From contig NZ_WNKU01000014.1 of NCBI RefSeq assembly GCF_009720735.1, forward strand, positions 1 to 64,000: a stretch of DNA of 64,000 nucleotides. Direction: 5' to 3'. The notes beneath the pieces are model-generated. The model was not told the origin of the DNA and did no database searches. It saw only the letters and a list, made by a program, of their open reading frames with translations. This DNA comes from Heliobacterium mobile (GTDB lineage: Bacteria > Bacillota > Desulfitobacteriia > Heliobacteriales > Heliobacteriaceae). The translations under genes and the position numbers were made by a program. Shown in pieces: positions 17,818 to 27,676 of this stretch. Every line of letters starts with the position of its first letter. The stretch's first letter is position 1.

Positions 17818-20022
17818 ATGCAGGTTACCTTGGGACAACTTTTAAAACGAGTTCAAAGTTACACACAGGCGGAGTCCGATCTGGAATTTGTCCGCCGGGC
17901 CTTTCAATATGCCGATGTCGCCCATACCGGTCAGTTGCGCAAGTCCGGGGAGCCCTACATCTACCATCCCTTGGCGGTTGCCTTTATTTTGGCCGATCTA
18001 GAGCTGGACATGGCGACGATTGCTGCCGGTTTACTCCATGATGTGGTCGAGGATACGCCGATCACATTGGAAGAGTTAGAAAAAGAATTTGGTCCGGAAG
18101 TGGCCTTGCTGGTCGACGGAGTCACGAAACTGAGCCGGTTGGAAGTTCGGTCAAAGCAGGAGCAGCAGGTGGAAAGCTTGCGCAAAATGTTCCTAGCGAT
18201 GGCCAAAGATATTCGTGTCATCTTAATCAAACTGGCGGACCGGCTGCACAATATGCGGACTCTCCGTCATCAAAAGCCCGAAAAACAGCGGGAAATCGCC
18301 GAAGAAACGATCGAACTCTTTGCTCCCTTAGCTAACCGTCTGGGGATTTCCCGGATCAAGTGGGAACTGGAAGATTTATCCCTCCGCTATCTCGAGCCGG
18401 AGACTTACTATGATCTGGTCCAGCGCATCGCCACCAAGCGGGCCGAGCGGGAGGAACGCATCAACGATATCATCCGGGAACTGAGTGAAAAGCTCGAAGC
18501 GGTTGGAGTCAAAGCGGACATATCAGGACGGCCGAAGCATTTCTATTCCATCTATCGCAAGATGACGAACCAGAAAAAAGACCTTTCTGAGATTTATGAT
18601 CTGATCGCCGTCCGTGTATTGGTCGACTCGGTGAAGGATTGCTATGGCGCCTTAGGCATCATCCATACGATCTGGAAGCCAATTCCCATGCGGTTTAAAG
18701 ATTATATCGCCACACCGAAGACGAACATGTACCAGTCCCTCCATACGACCCTTGTCGGACCGATGGGCGAACCTTTCGAAGTACAGATCCGTACCTTTGA
18801 AATGCATCGTACAGCCGAGTACGGGATTGCCGCCCACTGGAAGTATAAAGAGGGCGGCAAAAGCCAGGGAACAGGCTTTGAAGAAAAACTGGCTTGGCTC
18901 CGGCAGTTGCAAGAGTGGCAGTCGGAACAAAAAGATACGCAAACCTTTATGGAGTCTCTGAAGATAGAGTTTTTCTCCGATGCCGTCTTTATCTTTACCC
19001 CCAAGGGGGATGTGATCGAACTTCCTGCCGGTTCGACACCGATCGACTTTGCTTATCGAATTCACTCCAATGTGGGTCACCGCTGTATGGGAGCCAAGGT
19101 GAACGGCCGGATTGTTCCTATAGACTATAAGCTGTCGAACGGTGAAATCATCGAAATTTTGACCAAGTCGACGCCTGGTCCTTCGAGAGACTGGCTGAAC
19201 GTAGTCAAAACATCTAACGCCCGGAACCGAATCCGCCAATGGTTTAAGAAGGAGAAACGGGAAGAATTTGTCGATCGGGGAAAAGAGAGCCTAGAACGGG
19301 AGTTGAAAAAACTCAACTTAGAACCATCGGAAGTCCTCAAGACGGACCGTTTGATGGATATCTCCAAGCGCTTTAATTTCCAGACCGTCGACGATATCTA
19401 TTTCGCTCTCGGCGACGGTACATTGACGACCAACCAGATTATCTCCCGGTTGAAGGAAGAACTAAAAAAGGAAAAGAAGTTCGAGGAAGAAGCTGCTCCT
19501 CCGCCGGAGGTCAAACCTTTTTCTGGCTTCGGCAAACCGTCGCAAGGTGTGCGGGTCCGTGGCGTCGATAATGTGCTGATCCGTTTCTCGCGCTGCTGCA
19601 ATCCCTTGCCGGGAGACGATATTCTCGGATATATCACCAAAGGTCGAGGTGTATCGATCCATCGGAGTGACTGTGTGAACATCGTCCACATGTCCACAGA
19701 AGAGAAAGAGCGTATGGTGGAAGTGACTTGGGATACACAATCGAATGCGACCTACCAAGTGGAGTTGGAAGTCATTTCTCTTGACCGTGTTGGGCTCACG
19801 ACCGATGTGATGATCGCTGTGACCGATACAAAGACGTCGATCAATTCCATCTATTCCCGGGCCACGAAAAACAAGATGGCCCAGATCAACATGGTCGTTG
19901 AAATTCGTGATATGGGCCACTTGCGCTTTATTATGGATAAAATCAGCAAGGTGCGCGACGTGCTTGAGGTTCGCCGCTTGACACCCAGCACCAAACCAGA
20001 TAAGGAATCGCTGTTAGGATAG
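17818..20022 (+). CDS. relA: Bifunctional (p)ppGpp synthetase/hydrolase Rel
   Basis: A 734-aa long RSH enzyme controlling the stringent response. The HD hydrolase domain is intact ([12 protein letters not shown]). The synthetase domain carries RFKD within the loop before [16 protein letters not shown], the RXKD version associated with bifunctional Mn-dependent enzymes. TGS (~390-450, [19 protein letters not shown]), a zinc-finger-like CCNPLPGD and a C-terminal ACT domain follow. RBS ggggaggtgac. dtd follows by 10 bp. Confidence 0.98.
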   Translation: MQVTLGQLLKRVQSYTQAESDLEFVRRAFQYADVAHTGQLRKSGEPYIYHPLAVAFILADLELDMATIAAGLLHDVVEDTPITLEELEKEFGPEVALLVDGVTKLSRLEVRSKQEQQVESLRKMFLAMAKDIRVILIKLADRLHNMRTLRHQKPEKQREIAEETIELFAPLANRLGISRIKWELEDLSLRYLEPETYYDLVQRIATKRAEREERINDIIRELSEKLEAVGVKADISGRPKHFYSIYRKMTNQKKDLSEIYDLIAVRVLVDSVKDCYGALGIIHTIWKPIPMRFKDYIATPKTNMYQSLHTTLVGPMGEPFEVQIRTFEMHRTAEYGIAAHWKYKEGGKSQGTGFEEKLAWLRQLQEWQSEQKDTQTFMESLKIEFFSDAVFIFTPKGDVIELPAGSTPIDFAYRIHSNVGHRCMGAKVNGRIVPIDYKLSNGEIIEILTKSTPGPSRDWLNVVKTSNARNRIRQWFKKEKREEFVDRGKESLERELKKLNLEPSEVLKTDRLMDISKRFNFQTVDDIYFALGDGTLTTNQIISRLKEELKKEKKFEEEAAPPPEVKPFSGFGKPSQGVRVRGVDNVLIRFSRCCNPLPGDDILGYITKGRGVSIHRSDCVNIVHMSTEEKERMVEVTWDTQSNATYQVELEVISLDRVGLTTDVMIAVTDTKTSINSIYSRATKNKMAQINMVVEIRDMGHLRFIMDKISKVRDVLEVRRLTPSTKPDKESLLG

Positions 20023-20032
20023 GGAGAGTACC

Positions 20033-20485
20033 ATGCGGGCACTGATTCAGCGTGTGTTGCGAGGCAGGGTAACTGTCGAAGGGCAAGAAGTCGGGGCGAT
20101 CGGGCCCGGACTGGTTGTACTTGTCGGCGTGGGTCATGGCGATACTCGCGAGGACGCCATCTATATTGCCGACAAGATCGCCCACCTGCGAATTTTTGAA
20201 GATGACCGGGGAAAAATGAATTGTTCTGTCATCGATAGGGCCGGGGAAGTGCTGGTGGTCAGCCAATTTACCTTATACGGCGATTGCCGAAAGGGTCGGC
20301 GACCGAGCTTTACCACGGCCGCACCACCTGAAGTGGCACGGGTACGGGTCGATGAAGTGGTGAACCATCTTCGCGCATTAAAGTTACCAGTCGCCACCGG
20401 TCAGTTTCAAGCTCACATGGTCGTGGAAATCGTCAATGACGGACCGGTCACCATGTGGGTGGAAGGAAGGGGCAGCGAGACGTGA
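20033..20485 (+). CDS. dtd: D-aminoacyl-tRNA deacylase
   Basis: A 150-aa enzyme that frees tRNA from mischarged D-amino acids. Both active-site motifs are present: [17 protein letters not shown] and the C-terminal [10 protein letters not shown] (GP motif). The relA-dtd pairing is standard in Firmicutes. It overlaps the next start by GTGA. Confidence 0.97.
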   Translation: MRALIQRVLRGRVTVEGQEVGAIGPGLVVLVGVGHGDTREDAIYIADKIAHLRIFEDDRGKMNCSVIDRAGEVLVVSQFTLYGDCRKGRRPSFTTAAPPEVARVRVDEVVNHLRALKLPVATGQFQAHMVVEIVNDGPVTMWVEGRGSET

Positions 20486-21105
20486 TCATTCGTTCTATGG
20501 AAACAGGTATGTTAGGAGCCAACTGTTATCTGGTCATCTGTGAAGAGACAAAAGAAACGGTGATCATCGACCCCGGTGATGAGGGAGAACGGATCCTTAA
20601 CCGGGTTAACGAGGAAAAAGCGAAGGTCATCGCCATCATCAATACCCATGGTCATGGGGATCATATCGGCGCCAACCGCTTTTTGAAGGAAGCTACCGGT
20701 GCACCCTTGATGTGTCACGAAAATGATGCCCCCAAGCTGGTTGAAGCCGGGAAAAATCTTTCCCTGTATATCGGAGTTCCCATCAGCAGCCCGCCTCCGG
20801 ACCGCTTTTTACAGGAAGGCGATATCATCGAAATCGGCAGCACCATTCGCCTCGAAGTGCTTCATACACCGGGCCATACGGCCGGTGGTATCTGTCTCAA
20901 AGGGGAAGGAGTCGTTTTTACAGGCGACACCTTGTTTGCCGGATCGATAGGCAGGACCGATTTCCCCGGTGGCTCCTTTGAGGAGATCATCAGGTCCATT
21001 AATACAAAACTGCTCAGTCTTGCTGATAACACAGTCGTCTACTCCGGTCACGGTCCTACGTCGACCATCGGTGAAGAGAAACGGAGCAATCCTTTTTTGA
21101 CATAA
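20482..21105 (+). CDS. Metallo-beta-lactamase-fold hydrolase (glyoxalase II-like)
   Basis: A 207-aa MBL-fold protein. The metal motif THGHGDHIG (HxHxDH) is followed by the later ligands in HTPGHTAGG and FTGDTLF, and the terminal YSGHGP. This is the compact hydroxyacylglutathione-hydrolase-like subgroup common next to dtd. The true substrate is unknown. I chose GTG 20482, coupled to the dtd stop, over an in-frame ATG at 20455. Confidence 0.9.
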   Translation: MIIRSMETGMLGANCYLVICEETKETVIIDPGDEGERILNRVNEEKAKVIAIINTHGHGDHIGANRFLKEATGAPLMCHENDAPKLVEAGKNLSLYIGVPISSPPPDRFLQEGDIIEIGSTIRLEVLHTPGHTAGGICLKGEGVVFTGDTLFAGSIGRTDFPGGSFEEIIRSINTKLLSLADNTVVYSGHGPTSTIGEEKRSNPFLT

Positions 21106-21137
21106 AATGAGCTACTCGAAGAAAGGGAGGGTCATCG

Positions 21138-22718
21138 ATGGACGTCTACTTGCGGGGGAGAGCCCCGGGATTTGGGGTGACCTTGCAAGAGGTCCTTTGG
21201 CTTTTTTTCCCCGAGGCGAAAGTTTGTGAGCATGAGTTAGAACCGAATGAGCCAAGGCTTAACAGTTTTTTCGAAAACCAATCGAATGACGAGCCGTCCA
21301 CTGATGGCTCTTTCGTTATGAATAAGCCAGAGACCGGTGAAGCGACCGCTTGGCTGATCTTTGAAGAACGCTGCGAACCATCAGGAGTGGTGATCAAGGC
21401 CTCCTTTCACCTAGATGGGAAAGTCGGTCAGGGAAAGGCCAACCTCCATTTAACGGTTCCTGAAGAAGAGGAGAATGATCGGCGGCGGGTATCGAAACTG
21501 GCTTTGCTCCGGGCATTGGAAGATTACACCGGTAAGTTGACCAACCAATGGGGAATTCTCACAGGTGTGCGACCGACAAAAATCGTTCACCGCCGGTTGG
21601 ACAAGGACGCTCCATTAGATACTATAGCCCATGAGCTCACTCGGGACTATGCGGTTCATCCCGATAAGACAAGCCTGCTGATCGATATTGCCCAGCGGCA
21701 GCGGCCATTTTTTTATCAAGGCCCTGAGGACCGGAATAGAGTGGGCGTCTATATCGGTATCCCTTTTTGCCCGACCCGGTGCCTTTATTGTTCCTTTCCC
21801 GGCTATGAACTGAAAAAATATAAAAAATGGGTAGAGCCCTTTTGGTCGTCGCTACTCTTGGAAGTAGAACAAGTGGGCAAGGCTTTGACGCAGGCAGGTC
21901 AGCAAGTGGAGCACATCTATGTGGGCGGTGGAACGCCTACATCCTTGAATCCTGAGATGTTAGAGGGGCTCCTCCAACACGTACAGGAGCACATTTGCAG
22001 CCGAGAAACCATCGAGTTTACCGTTGAAGCGGGAAGGCCAGATACCCTCGATCAGACGAAGTTAGAAGTCATGCTGGCACGCGGTGTCAACCGCTTGAGC
22101 ATCAATCCACAGTCGATGAACGCATCCACTTTAGAACGGATAGGCCGTTGCCATCGTCCGGAAGAGGTCGAAAAGACTGTTGCCTTGGCGAAAAAAATGG
22201 GCTTTCCCATCATCAATATGGACGTGATCATCGGACTGCCGGGAGAGACTGCGGCGACGGTAACTGAAACGATGGAAAGAATCGCCGCCTTGCAACCGGA
22301 GAACGTGACAGTACACACGATGGCTTTCAAACGGGCATCCCGGCTGACGGCGGAAAAAGGCCAGTGGGTGCTGCCGCCGGAAGAAGAGGTAGCCGCTATG
22401 CTTGAGGTGACCAAGGAAGCCGCCCGGAAGCTGGAGATGGTTCCATACTACATGTACCGGCAAAAACGCATCTTGGCCAATATGGAGAATGTGGGCTATG
22501 CACTACCTGGAACGGAGTGCATTTACAATATTCAAGTCATGGAAGAACGCCAAACCATCTGGGGTATCGGAGCAGGTGCCGCTACAAAAATCATCCGCCC
22601 TGAAGATGCCGTCATGTTGGATTCATGGCATAATCCGAAAGATCCGATGAACTATGTGGAGCGCATACAGGAGATCATCCGGCGCAAAACAGAACAACTG
22701 GAGGGAAAGACATGCTGA
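21138..22718 (+). CDS. hemZ: Coproporphyrinogen dehydrogenase HemZ (radical SAM)
   Basis: A 526-aa radical-SAM enzyme. An N-terminal ~170-residue HemZ-specific extension precedes the Fe-S motif [13 protein letters not shown] (CxxxCxxC). [12 protein letters not shown] and [12 protein letters not shown] follow, as in the HemN superfamily. Oxygen-independent coproporphyrinogen oxidation is assumed from homology, and the exact activity of HemZ proteins is less certain than that of HemN. It overlaps hisS by 7 bp. RBS aaagggaggg. Confidence 0.94.
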   Translation: MDVYLRGRAPGFGVTLQEVLWLFFPEAKVCEHELEPNEPRLNSFFENQSNDEPSTDGSFVMNKPETGEATAWLIFEERCEPSGVVIKASFHLDGKVGQGKANLHLTVPEEEENDRRRVSKLALLRALEDYTGKLTNQWGILTGVRPTKIVHRRLDKDAPLDTIAHELTRDYAVHPDKTSLLIDIAQRQRPFFYQGPEDRNRVGVYIGIPFCPTRCLYCSFPGYELKKYKKWVEPFWSSLLLEVEQVGKALTQAGQQVEHIYVGGGTPTSLNPEMLEGLLQHVQEHICSRETIEFTVEAGRPDTLDQTKLEVMLARGVNRLSINPQSMNASTLERIGRCHRPEEVEKTVALAKKMGFPIINMDVIIGLPGETAATVTETMERIAALQPENVTVHTMAFKRASRLTAEKGQWVLPPEEEVAAMLEVTKEAARKLEMVPYYMYRQKRILANMENVGYALPGTECIYNIQVMEERQTIWGIGAGAATKIIRPEDAVMLDSWHNPKDPMNYVERIQEIIRRKTEQLEGKTC

Positions 22719-23974
22719 CCAGCGCTCCGCGCGGGACAAAAGATATTCTTCCCGGGCAGTCCCGCCATTGGCAGACGATAGAGGACACCATTCGCCAGAT
22801 CTGCCGGGAATACGGTTACGAAGAGATCCGCACGCCCATCTTCGAGCACAGCGAGGTCTTCCATCGCGGTGTCGGTGAAACGACCGATATCGTCCAAAAA
22901 GAGACCTATGATTTCCAAGACCGGGGCGGCCGTGATTTGACGCTGCGGCCAGAAGGCACAGCGCCCACCGTCCGGGCACTTCTCGAACATAAACTCTATG
23001 CCGGTCCCTTACCGGTAAAAGTCTACTACATCGGTCCCATGTTTCGCTTTGGCCGTCCCCAAGCGGGACGTTTGCGGCAGTTTCACCAGTTCGGCATCGA
23101 AGTCTTCGGCTCAGCGAGCCCTCGCGTCGATGCGGAAGTCATCGCCATGGCCATGGACTTCTACCAACGGCTGGGGCTAAAAAAGCTGCAGCTTCTGCTC
23201 AACTCCATCGGCTGTCCCAAGTGCCGCCCTGGCCACCGTCAAGCGTTGCAAGAATTTTTGCAGCCGAAAGCCACCGAACTCTGCGGCGACTGCCAGAAGC
23301 GGTTGGACCGCAATCCCATGCGGGTCCTCGACTGCAAAAACGAACGCTGTCAGGAACTCTCCCAGGGAGCACCGACGACGGTCGGGTACCTTTGTGACGT
23401 ATGTGCCGACCACTTCGCTTCCGTCAAAGAACTGTTGGAAGCAGCCGGTGTGGAATACACTTTAGATGACCGGCTCGTCCGCGGCCTGGATTACTATAAT
23501 AAAACGGCTTTCGAAATCGTCTCCACCGACATTGGCGCCCAGTCCTCCATCGGCGGCGGCGGCCGTTACGATAACTTAGTCGAAACCCTTGGCGGCCCCT
23601 CTGTTCCAGGCATCGGCTTCGGCCTTGGCCTCGAGCGGGTACTGCTCACCATGGAAAACCAAGGCCTCTTGGAGAGTGACAGCCGGGAACTACGGAACAT
23701 CTTCATCGCCATGGCTGGTGAAGGAACAGCTCCCGTCGCTTTCGGACTCGCTCAGACCCTGCGCAAAAAAGGCCTTTCTGTCGAACTGGACTACCTCGAA
23801 CGGTCTCTGAAAGCACAGATGAAAACGGCTGACCGCTTCCACGCTCCCTACGTCGTCATCGTCGGTCAAGGAGAAGTGGAACGGGGCGTCATCACCGTCC
23901 GAACGATGGGAACAGGAGAGCAGAGAGAGATTCCTCTCGGGGAAGCTACAGAAATCCTATCTGGGCTTTTTTAA
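22712..23974 (+). CDS. hisS: Histidyl-tRNA synthetase
   Basis: A 420-aa class II synthetase. Motif 2 region [19 protein letters not shown], the His-binding segments [15 protein letters not shown] and [10 protein letters not shown], and a C-terminal anticodon domain are present. The insertion carries several Cys ([19 protein letters not shown]), usual in Firmicute enzymes. ATG 22712 overlaps the end of hemZ. Confidence 0.98.
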   Translation: MLTSAPRGTKDILPGQSRHWQTIEDTIRQICREYGYEEIRTPIFEHSEVFHRGVGETTDIVQKETYDFQDRGGRDLTLRPEGTAPTVRALLEHKLYAGPLPVKVYYIGPMFRFGRPQAGRLRQFHQFGIEVFGSASPRVDAEVIAMAMDFYQRLGLKKLQLLLNSIGCPKCRPGHRQALQEFLQPKATELCGDCQKRLDRNPMRVLDCKNERCQELSQGAPTTVGYLCDVCADHFASVKELLEAAGVEYTLDDRLVRGLDYYNKTAFEIVSTDIGAQSSIGGGGRYDNLVETLGGPSVPGIGFGLGLERVLLTMENQGLLESDSRELRNIFIAMAGEGTAPVAFGLAQTLRKKGLSVELDYLERSLKAQMKTADRFHAPYVVIVGQGEVERGVITVRTMGTGEQREIPLGEATEILSGLF

Positions 23975-24180
23975 GCAGAAACTAATCATTTCTATTAGAC
24001 AATGAAAATTTTATTGTTTTATAAAAAGATAGAGAGAAAGATGATGAATTTGCAAATTGCTGGGATCAATACACCCCCCGCCTTAGCAAAAATTCTTTTT
24101 TTCTGGTATTATTACGATAAAACATCTTTTTGAATTGCCATTGAGACTCCCAAAGAAAGAAAGGACGAAGTAACCACACC

Positions 24181-25989
24181 ATGGCTGACATGATGTTAGG
24201 AATGAAACGTTCCCACCAGTGCGGGGAATTGCGCAAAGAAAACACAGGATCTCAAGTAACCCTCATGGGTTGGGTCCAGCGCCGCCGGGACCACGGCGGT
24301 CTGATTTTTGTGGACCTTCGGGACCGTTCCGGACTCGTTCAGGTCGTATTCAGCCCTGAAGTGGGACAAGAAGCCTTCACAAAAGCGGAAAGCGTTCGCA
24401 ACGAATATGTCCTCGCTGTCACCGGCGATGTAAAAGCCCGCCCGGAAGGCACTGTCAATGCCAACCTTCCGACCGGTGAGGTCGAGGTATACGCTCGGCA
24501 ACTGCTGATCTTGAACGCGGCCAAAACACCACCCTTCTACATTGAAGATGACGTCGATGTCGATGAGATGGTTCGTCTCAAATACCGTTACTTAGACCTG
24601 CGCCGGCCTGAAATGCAGCGCAACCTCATCGTCCGCCATAAGACGGCCAAAGCCATGCGCGATTTCCTGGACCGCAACGGCTTTTTGGAAATCGAAACTC
24701 CTATGTTGATCAACTCCACCCCTGAAGGCGCCCGCGATTTCCTCGTTCCCAGCCGGGTTCATCCAGGAGAATTTTTTGCCCTGCCCCAATCGCCCCAAAT
24801 TTATAAACAGATTTTGATGGTCTCCGGCATGGAGCGGTACTTCCAAATCGTCCGCTGCTTCCGTGACGAAGATCTGCGGGCCGATCGTCAACCGGAATTT
24901 ACCCAATTAGATATTGAAATGTCCTTTGTCGAAATGGATGATATCCTTTCCCTGATGGAGAAAATGGTCTCCTTCATATTCAGAGAAGCCCTGGGTAAAG
25001 AAATCCCGGCTTCCTTCCGCCGCATTCCTTACAGCGAAGCGATGGGACGGTATGGTTCCGACAAACCGGATCTGCGTTTTGGCCTCGAATTGACCGATGT
25101 CACCGATGTCGTGAAGGATGTAGAGTTCAAAGTCTTTGCAGCTGTCGCCAAGGGCGGCGGTCAAATCAAAGGGATCAACGCCAAAGGTTGTGCCCACTTC
25201 TCCCGGAAAGAAATCGACGAATTGACGAAACTGACGGCCATCTACGGTGCTAAAGGTTTAGCCTATATTCAAATGACACCGGAAGGACCTAAATCGCCCA
25301 TCTCAAAATTCTTTACGGATGAACAGTTTGCCGATCTGTTGCAAACGATGCAAGCGGAGACAGGTGATCTGCTCATGTTCGTGGCAGACAAGCCCTCCGT
25401 CGTGGCTGCTGCTCTGGGCAACTTGCGTTTGGAACTGGGACGCCGGCTGAACCTCATCGACCCTGAAAAACTCGAATTTGCATGGGTTGTAGACTTCCCG
25501 CTGCTTGAATATGATGCGGAAGAGAAGCGCTATGTGGCCATTCACCATCCCTTTACTTCTCCGAAAGACGAAGACTTGTCGCTGCTCGATAGCGATCCTG
25601 CGAAAGTCCGGGCCAAAGCTTATGATTTGGTTCTGAACGGGGTAGAATTAGGAGGTGGATCCCTGCGGATCTATCATCGGGATATTCAAGAGAAGATGTT
25701 CTCGCTGCTTGGATTCAGTCAGGAAGAAGCCACCCAGAAATTCGGCTATCTGCTGGAAGCTTTTGAATACGGCACACCACCTCATGGTGGTATCGCCTTC
25801 GGGCTCGACCGGATGATCATGCTCATGATGGGTCGCGACACGATCCGTGACGTCATCGCTTTCCCCAAAACCCAGTCTTCGTCCGATCTCATGGTCGGAG
25901 CACCGAATACAGTCTCTCCGAAACAATTGAAGGAACTGCACATCAAGTTAGATCTCCCTGCAAAACTAACAGGGAAGAAACAAGGATAA
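24181..25989 (+). CDS. aspS: Aspartyl-tRNA synthetase
   Basis: A 602-aa bacterial-type AspRS. The N-terminal OB anticodon domain ([23 protein letters not shown]), the class II core with [20 protein letters not shown], and the GAD insertion are present, ending with [12 protein letters not shown]. Whether it also charges tRNA-Asn cannot be told here. The RBS to the listed ATG is weak, so an internal ATG within the first five codons (MADMM) could be used. The 206-bp gap before it is AT-rich, with a gtattat -10-like element and no visible T-box. Confidence 0.97.
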   Translation: MADMMLGMKRSHQCGELRKENTGSQVTLMGWVQRRRDHGGLIFVDLRDRSGLVQVVFSPEVGQEAFTKAESVRNEYVLAVTGDVKARPEGTVNANLPTGEVEVYARQLLILNAAKTPPFYIEDDVDVDEMVRLKYRYLDLRRPEMQRNLIVRHKTAKAMRDFLDRNGFLEIETPMLINSTPEGARDFLVPSRVHPGEFFALPQSPQIYKQILMVSGMERYFQIVRCFRDEDLRADRQPEFTQLDIEMSFVEMDDILSLMEKMVSFIFREALGKEIPASFRRIPYSEAMGRYGSDKPDLRFGLELTDVTDVVKDVEFKVFAAVAKGGGQIKGINAKGCAHFSRKEIDELTKLTAIYGAKGLAYIQMTPEGPKSPISKFFTDEQFADLLQTMQAETGDLLMFVADKPSVVAAALGNLRLELGRRLNLIDPEKLEFAWVVDFPLLEYDAEEKRYVAIHHPFTSPKDEDLSLLDSDPAKVRAKAYDLVLNGVELGGGSLRIYHRDIQEKMFSLLGFSQEEATQKFGYLLEAFEYGTPPHGGIAFGLDRMIMLMMGRDTIRDVIAFPKTQSSSDLMVGAPNTVSPKQLKELHIKLDLPAKLTGKKQG

Positions 25990-25992
25990 ACA

Positions 25993-26766
25993 GTGAAACA
26001 GCATGTCTTTTCTCGAACAGAACTACTCATCGGCGAAAGAGGAATTCAAGCGTTAGCCAATGCCAAGGTCGCCGTCTTCGGCATTGGCGGCGTCGGTTCT
26101 TATACAGTGGAAGCCTTGGCTCGTTGCGGCGTCGGTCATCTGGTGCTCATCGATCACGATGACATTTGCTTGACCAATATAAACCGGCAGATTCACGCCC
26201 TCCACTCGACCGTGGGCGAAGTAAAGGTGGAAGTCATGGCAGCCAGGGTACGAGACATCAACCCGAAGGCCCGAATTGACTGTTTCCGCCGTTTTTACGG
26301 AGTCGAAGAAGGGGAAGAGATCATCACAGCGGACCTGGATTACGTCGTCGATGCCATCGATACGGTCAAAGGCAAGTTGACTATCATTCAAAAAGCAAAG
26401 GCGGTCAACGTGCCTGTAGTCAGTGCACTAGGAGCGGGGAATAAACTCGATCCGACCCGTTTATCTGTCGCCGACATTTTTGAAACATCGATGGACCCCC
26501 TTGCCAAGGTGATGCGCAAGGAATTGCGTCGTTTGGGAATCGATAACCTTAAAGTCGTCTATTCCACCGAACCCCCCTTACCCCCGCAGGGAGAAGTAGC
26601 TTGTGCCGAAAACTGTGTTTGCCCCAATCCGGAAACGGAGTTCGGCGCCACATGCCTAAAAAAGCGTCAAATCCCGGGAAGCATCTCTTTTGTGCCTTCG
26701 GTGGCCGGCCTCATTCTAGCTTCCGTCGTCGTTAGAGATATTCTCGACAAGGAACGACAAGGTTAA
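25993..26766 (+). CDS. tcdA: tRNA threonylcarbamoyladenosine dehydratase
   Basis: A 257-aa E1-like enzyme that forms the cyclic ct6A37 tRNA modification. The ATP-binding FGIGGVGSYTVEALARCGVG and the NINRQIHAL segment are typical of TcdA/CsdL. A Cys cluster CAENCVCPNPE is present in the C-terminal half. It starts GTG 3 bp after the aspS stop, so it is co-transcribed with that gene. Confidence 0.93.
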   Translation: MKQHVFSRTELLIGERGIQALANAKVAVFGIGGVGSYTVEALARCGVGHLVLIDHDDICLTNINRQIHALHSTVGEVKVEVMAARVRDINPKARIDCFRRFYGVEEGEEIITADLDYVVDAIDTVKGKLTIIQKAKAVNVPVVSALGAGNKLDPTRLSVADIFETSMDPLAKVMRKELRRLGIDNLKVVYSTEPPLPPQGEVACAENCVCPNPETEFGATCLKKRQIPGSISFVPSVAGLILASVVVRDILDKERQG

Positions 26767-26787
26767 TTTATCCGTCGCTGCCGTCCG

Positions 26788-26816
26788 TTGACAACCGTCA
26801 CATACCCCGCTATAAT
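26788..26816 (+). promoter_or_regulatory. Strong sigma-A promoter for csoR-trxA
   Basis: Consensus ttgaca (26788-26793), 17-bp spacer, consensus tataat (26811-26816). Transcription would start near 26823, inside the palindrome described next. Confidence 0.9.
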
Positions 26817-26824
26817 TAAGTTGC

Positions 26825-26841
26825 ATACCCGGTATGGGTAT
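26825..26841. promoter_or_regulatory. Candidate CsoR-family operator
   Basis: Inverted repeat ataccc-ggtat-gggtat at the expected transcription start of the csoR-type gene. G-tract inverted repeats of this kind are bound by CsoR/FrmR repressors, so autorepression is likely (inference). Confidence 0.65.
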
Positions 26842-26858
26842 CTAGACTGGGGGTGGTG

Positions 26859-27131
26859 ATGCTGGACTGCACGCATTCGAAGGAAGCCTTAATCCGGCGT
26901 CTCAAGAAAATTGAAGGCCAGATTAAAGGCATCCAGAAGATGATCGCCGATGACAAGGCCTGCTTAGATTTGCTCGTCCAAGTCGCGGCGGCAAAAGCAG
27001 CTATTAATCGTGTAGGTACGCTGATCATAATGAACCATAGCCGAAAATGCCTGCAGAATGTCCCCCTCTCTAGTGACCAGGAAAAAGCTCTGGAAGAATT
27101 GGTTGATGTTCTTGCGAAATTCACCAAATAG
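26859..27131 (+). CDS. CsoR/FrmR-family metal-sensing repressor
   Basis: A ~90-aa all-helical repressor. The family signature RRLKKIEGQIKGIQKMI is followed by KACLDLLVQVAA and NHSRKC. These give the Cys-(x~25)-His-x3-Cys arrangement of copper-type CsoR, so Cu(I) or another soft metal is the likely signal. CstR-type persulfide sensors lack this His. ATG 26859 is best spaced for ggggg. It is followed by trxA rather than a copper pump, so its target may be redox-related. Confidence 0.88.
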   Translation: MLDCTHSKEALIRRLKKIEGQIKGIQKMIADDKACLDLLVQVAAAKAAINRVGTLIIMNHSRKCLQNVPLSSDQEKALEELVDVLAKFTK

Positions 27132-27163
27132 GTGAGTTAAGTTTCAAAAGGAGATGGAATTCG

Positions 27164-27493
27164 ATGGCAAGTGAAAATGTATTGGTCCTCAGTGATGAAA
27201 ACTTCCGGTCTTCCGTACTTGAATCAGAAAAACCTGTCCTCGTTGACTTCTGGGCAGCTTGGTGCGGTCCTTGCAAAATGATTGCCCCTATCGTCGAAGA
27301 AGTAGCTGCTGAAACGGCTGGTAAAGCTGCTGTAGGCAAGCTGAATGTCGATGAAAACCGCCAGATCGCTGCCGAATACGGCATCATGTCCATTCCCACA
27401 CTGATGGTTTTTAAGAATGGACAGGTTGTTGACAAAGCCATTGGTTACAAAAACAAGGCTGAGTTAGTAAAATTATTGGAAAAGCATATTTAA
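27164..27493 (+). CDS. trxA: Thioredoxin
   Basis: A 109-aa thioredoxin with active site WAAWCGPCKM and the cis-Pro segment IMSIPTLMVFKNG. It is a general disulfide reductant. It lies 32 bp after the CsoR-type gene in the same transcription unit, with RBS aaaggag and a strong terminator behind it. Confidence 0.97.
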   Translation: MASENVLVLSDENFRSSVLESEKPVLVDFWAAWCGPCKMIAPIVEEVAAETAGKAAVGKLNVDENRQIAAEYGIMSIPTLMVFKNGQVVDKAIGYKNKAELVKLLEKHI

Positions 27494-27518
27494 TTAGCAC
27501 ATATATTCGTTTTACAGG

Positions 27519-27541
27519 CCGGGGATAGTCCCCGGTTTTTT
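27519..27541 (+). terminator. Terminator after trxA
   Basis: 7-bp GC stem ccgggga/tccccgg, 3-nt loop, then a run of T. Confidence 0.93.
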
Positions 27542-27587
27542 ATTGTTTAAAGAGTAATCAATATTTCTCCATTTCTTCCTCATGTCC

Positions 27588-27617
27588 TTGACAGGTTTGC
27601 TGAATCGCTTAGATAAT
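27588..27617 (+). promoter_or_regulatory. Candidate promoter for the GGDEF/EAL gene
   Basis: ttgaca (27588-27593) and gataat (27612-27617), 18-bp spacer, 60 nt before the ATG. Confidence 0.7.
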
Positions 27618-27676
27618 GTAGGTAAGCCATAAACGGAGTTCGTGTTTACATTTGCGTCTTACACGAAAGGAAACGT

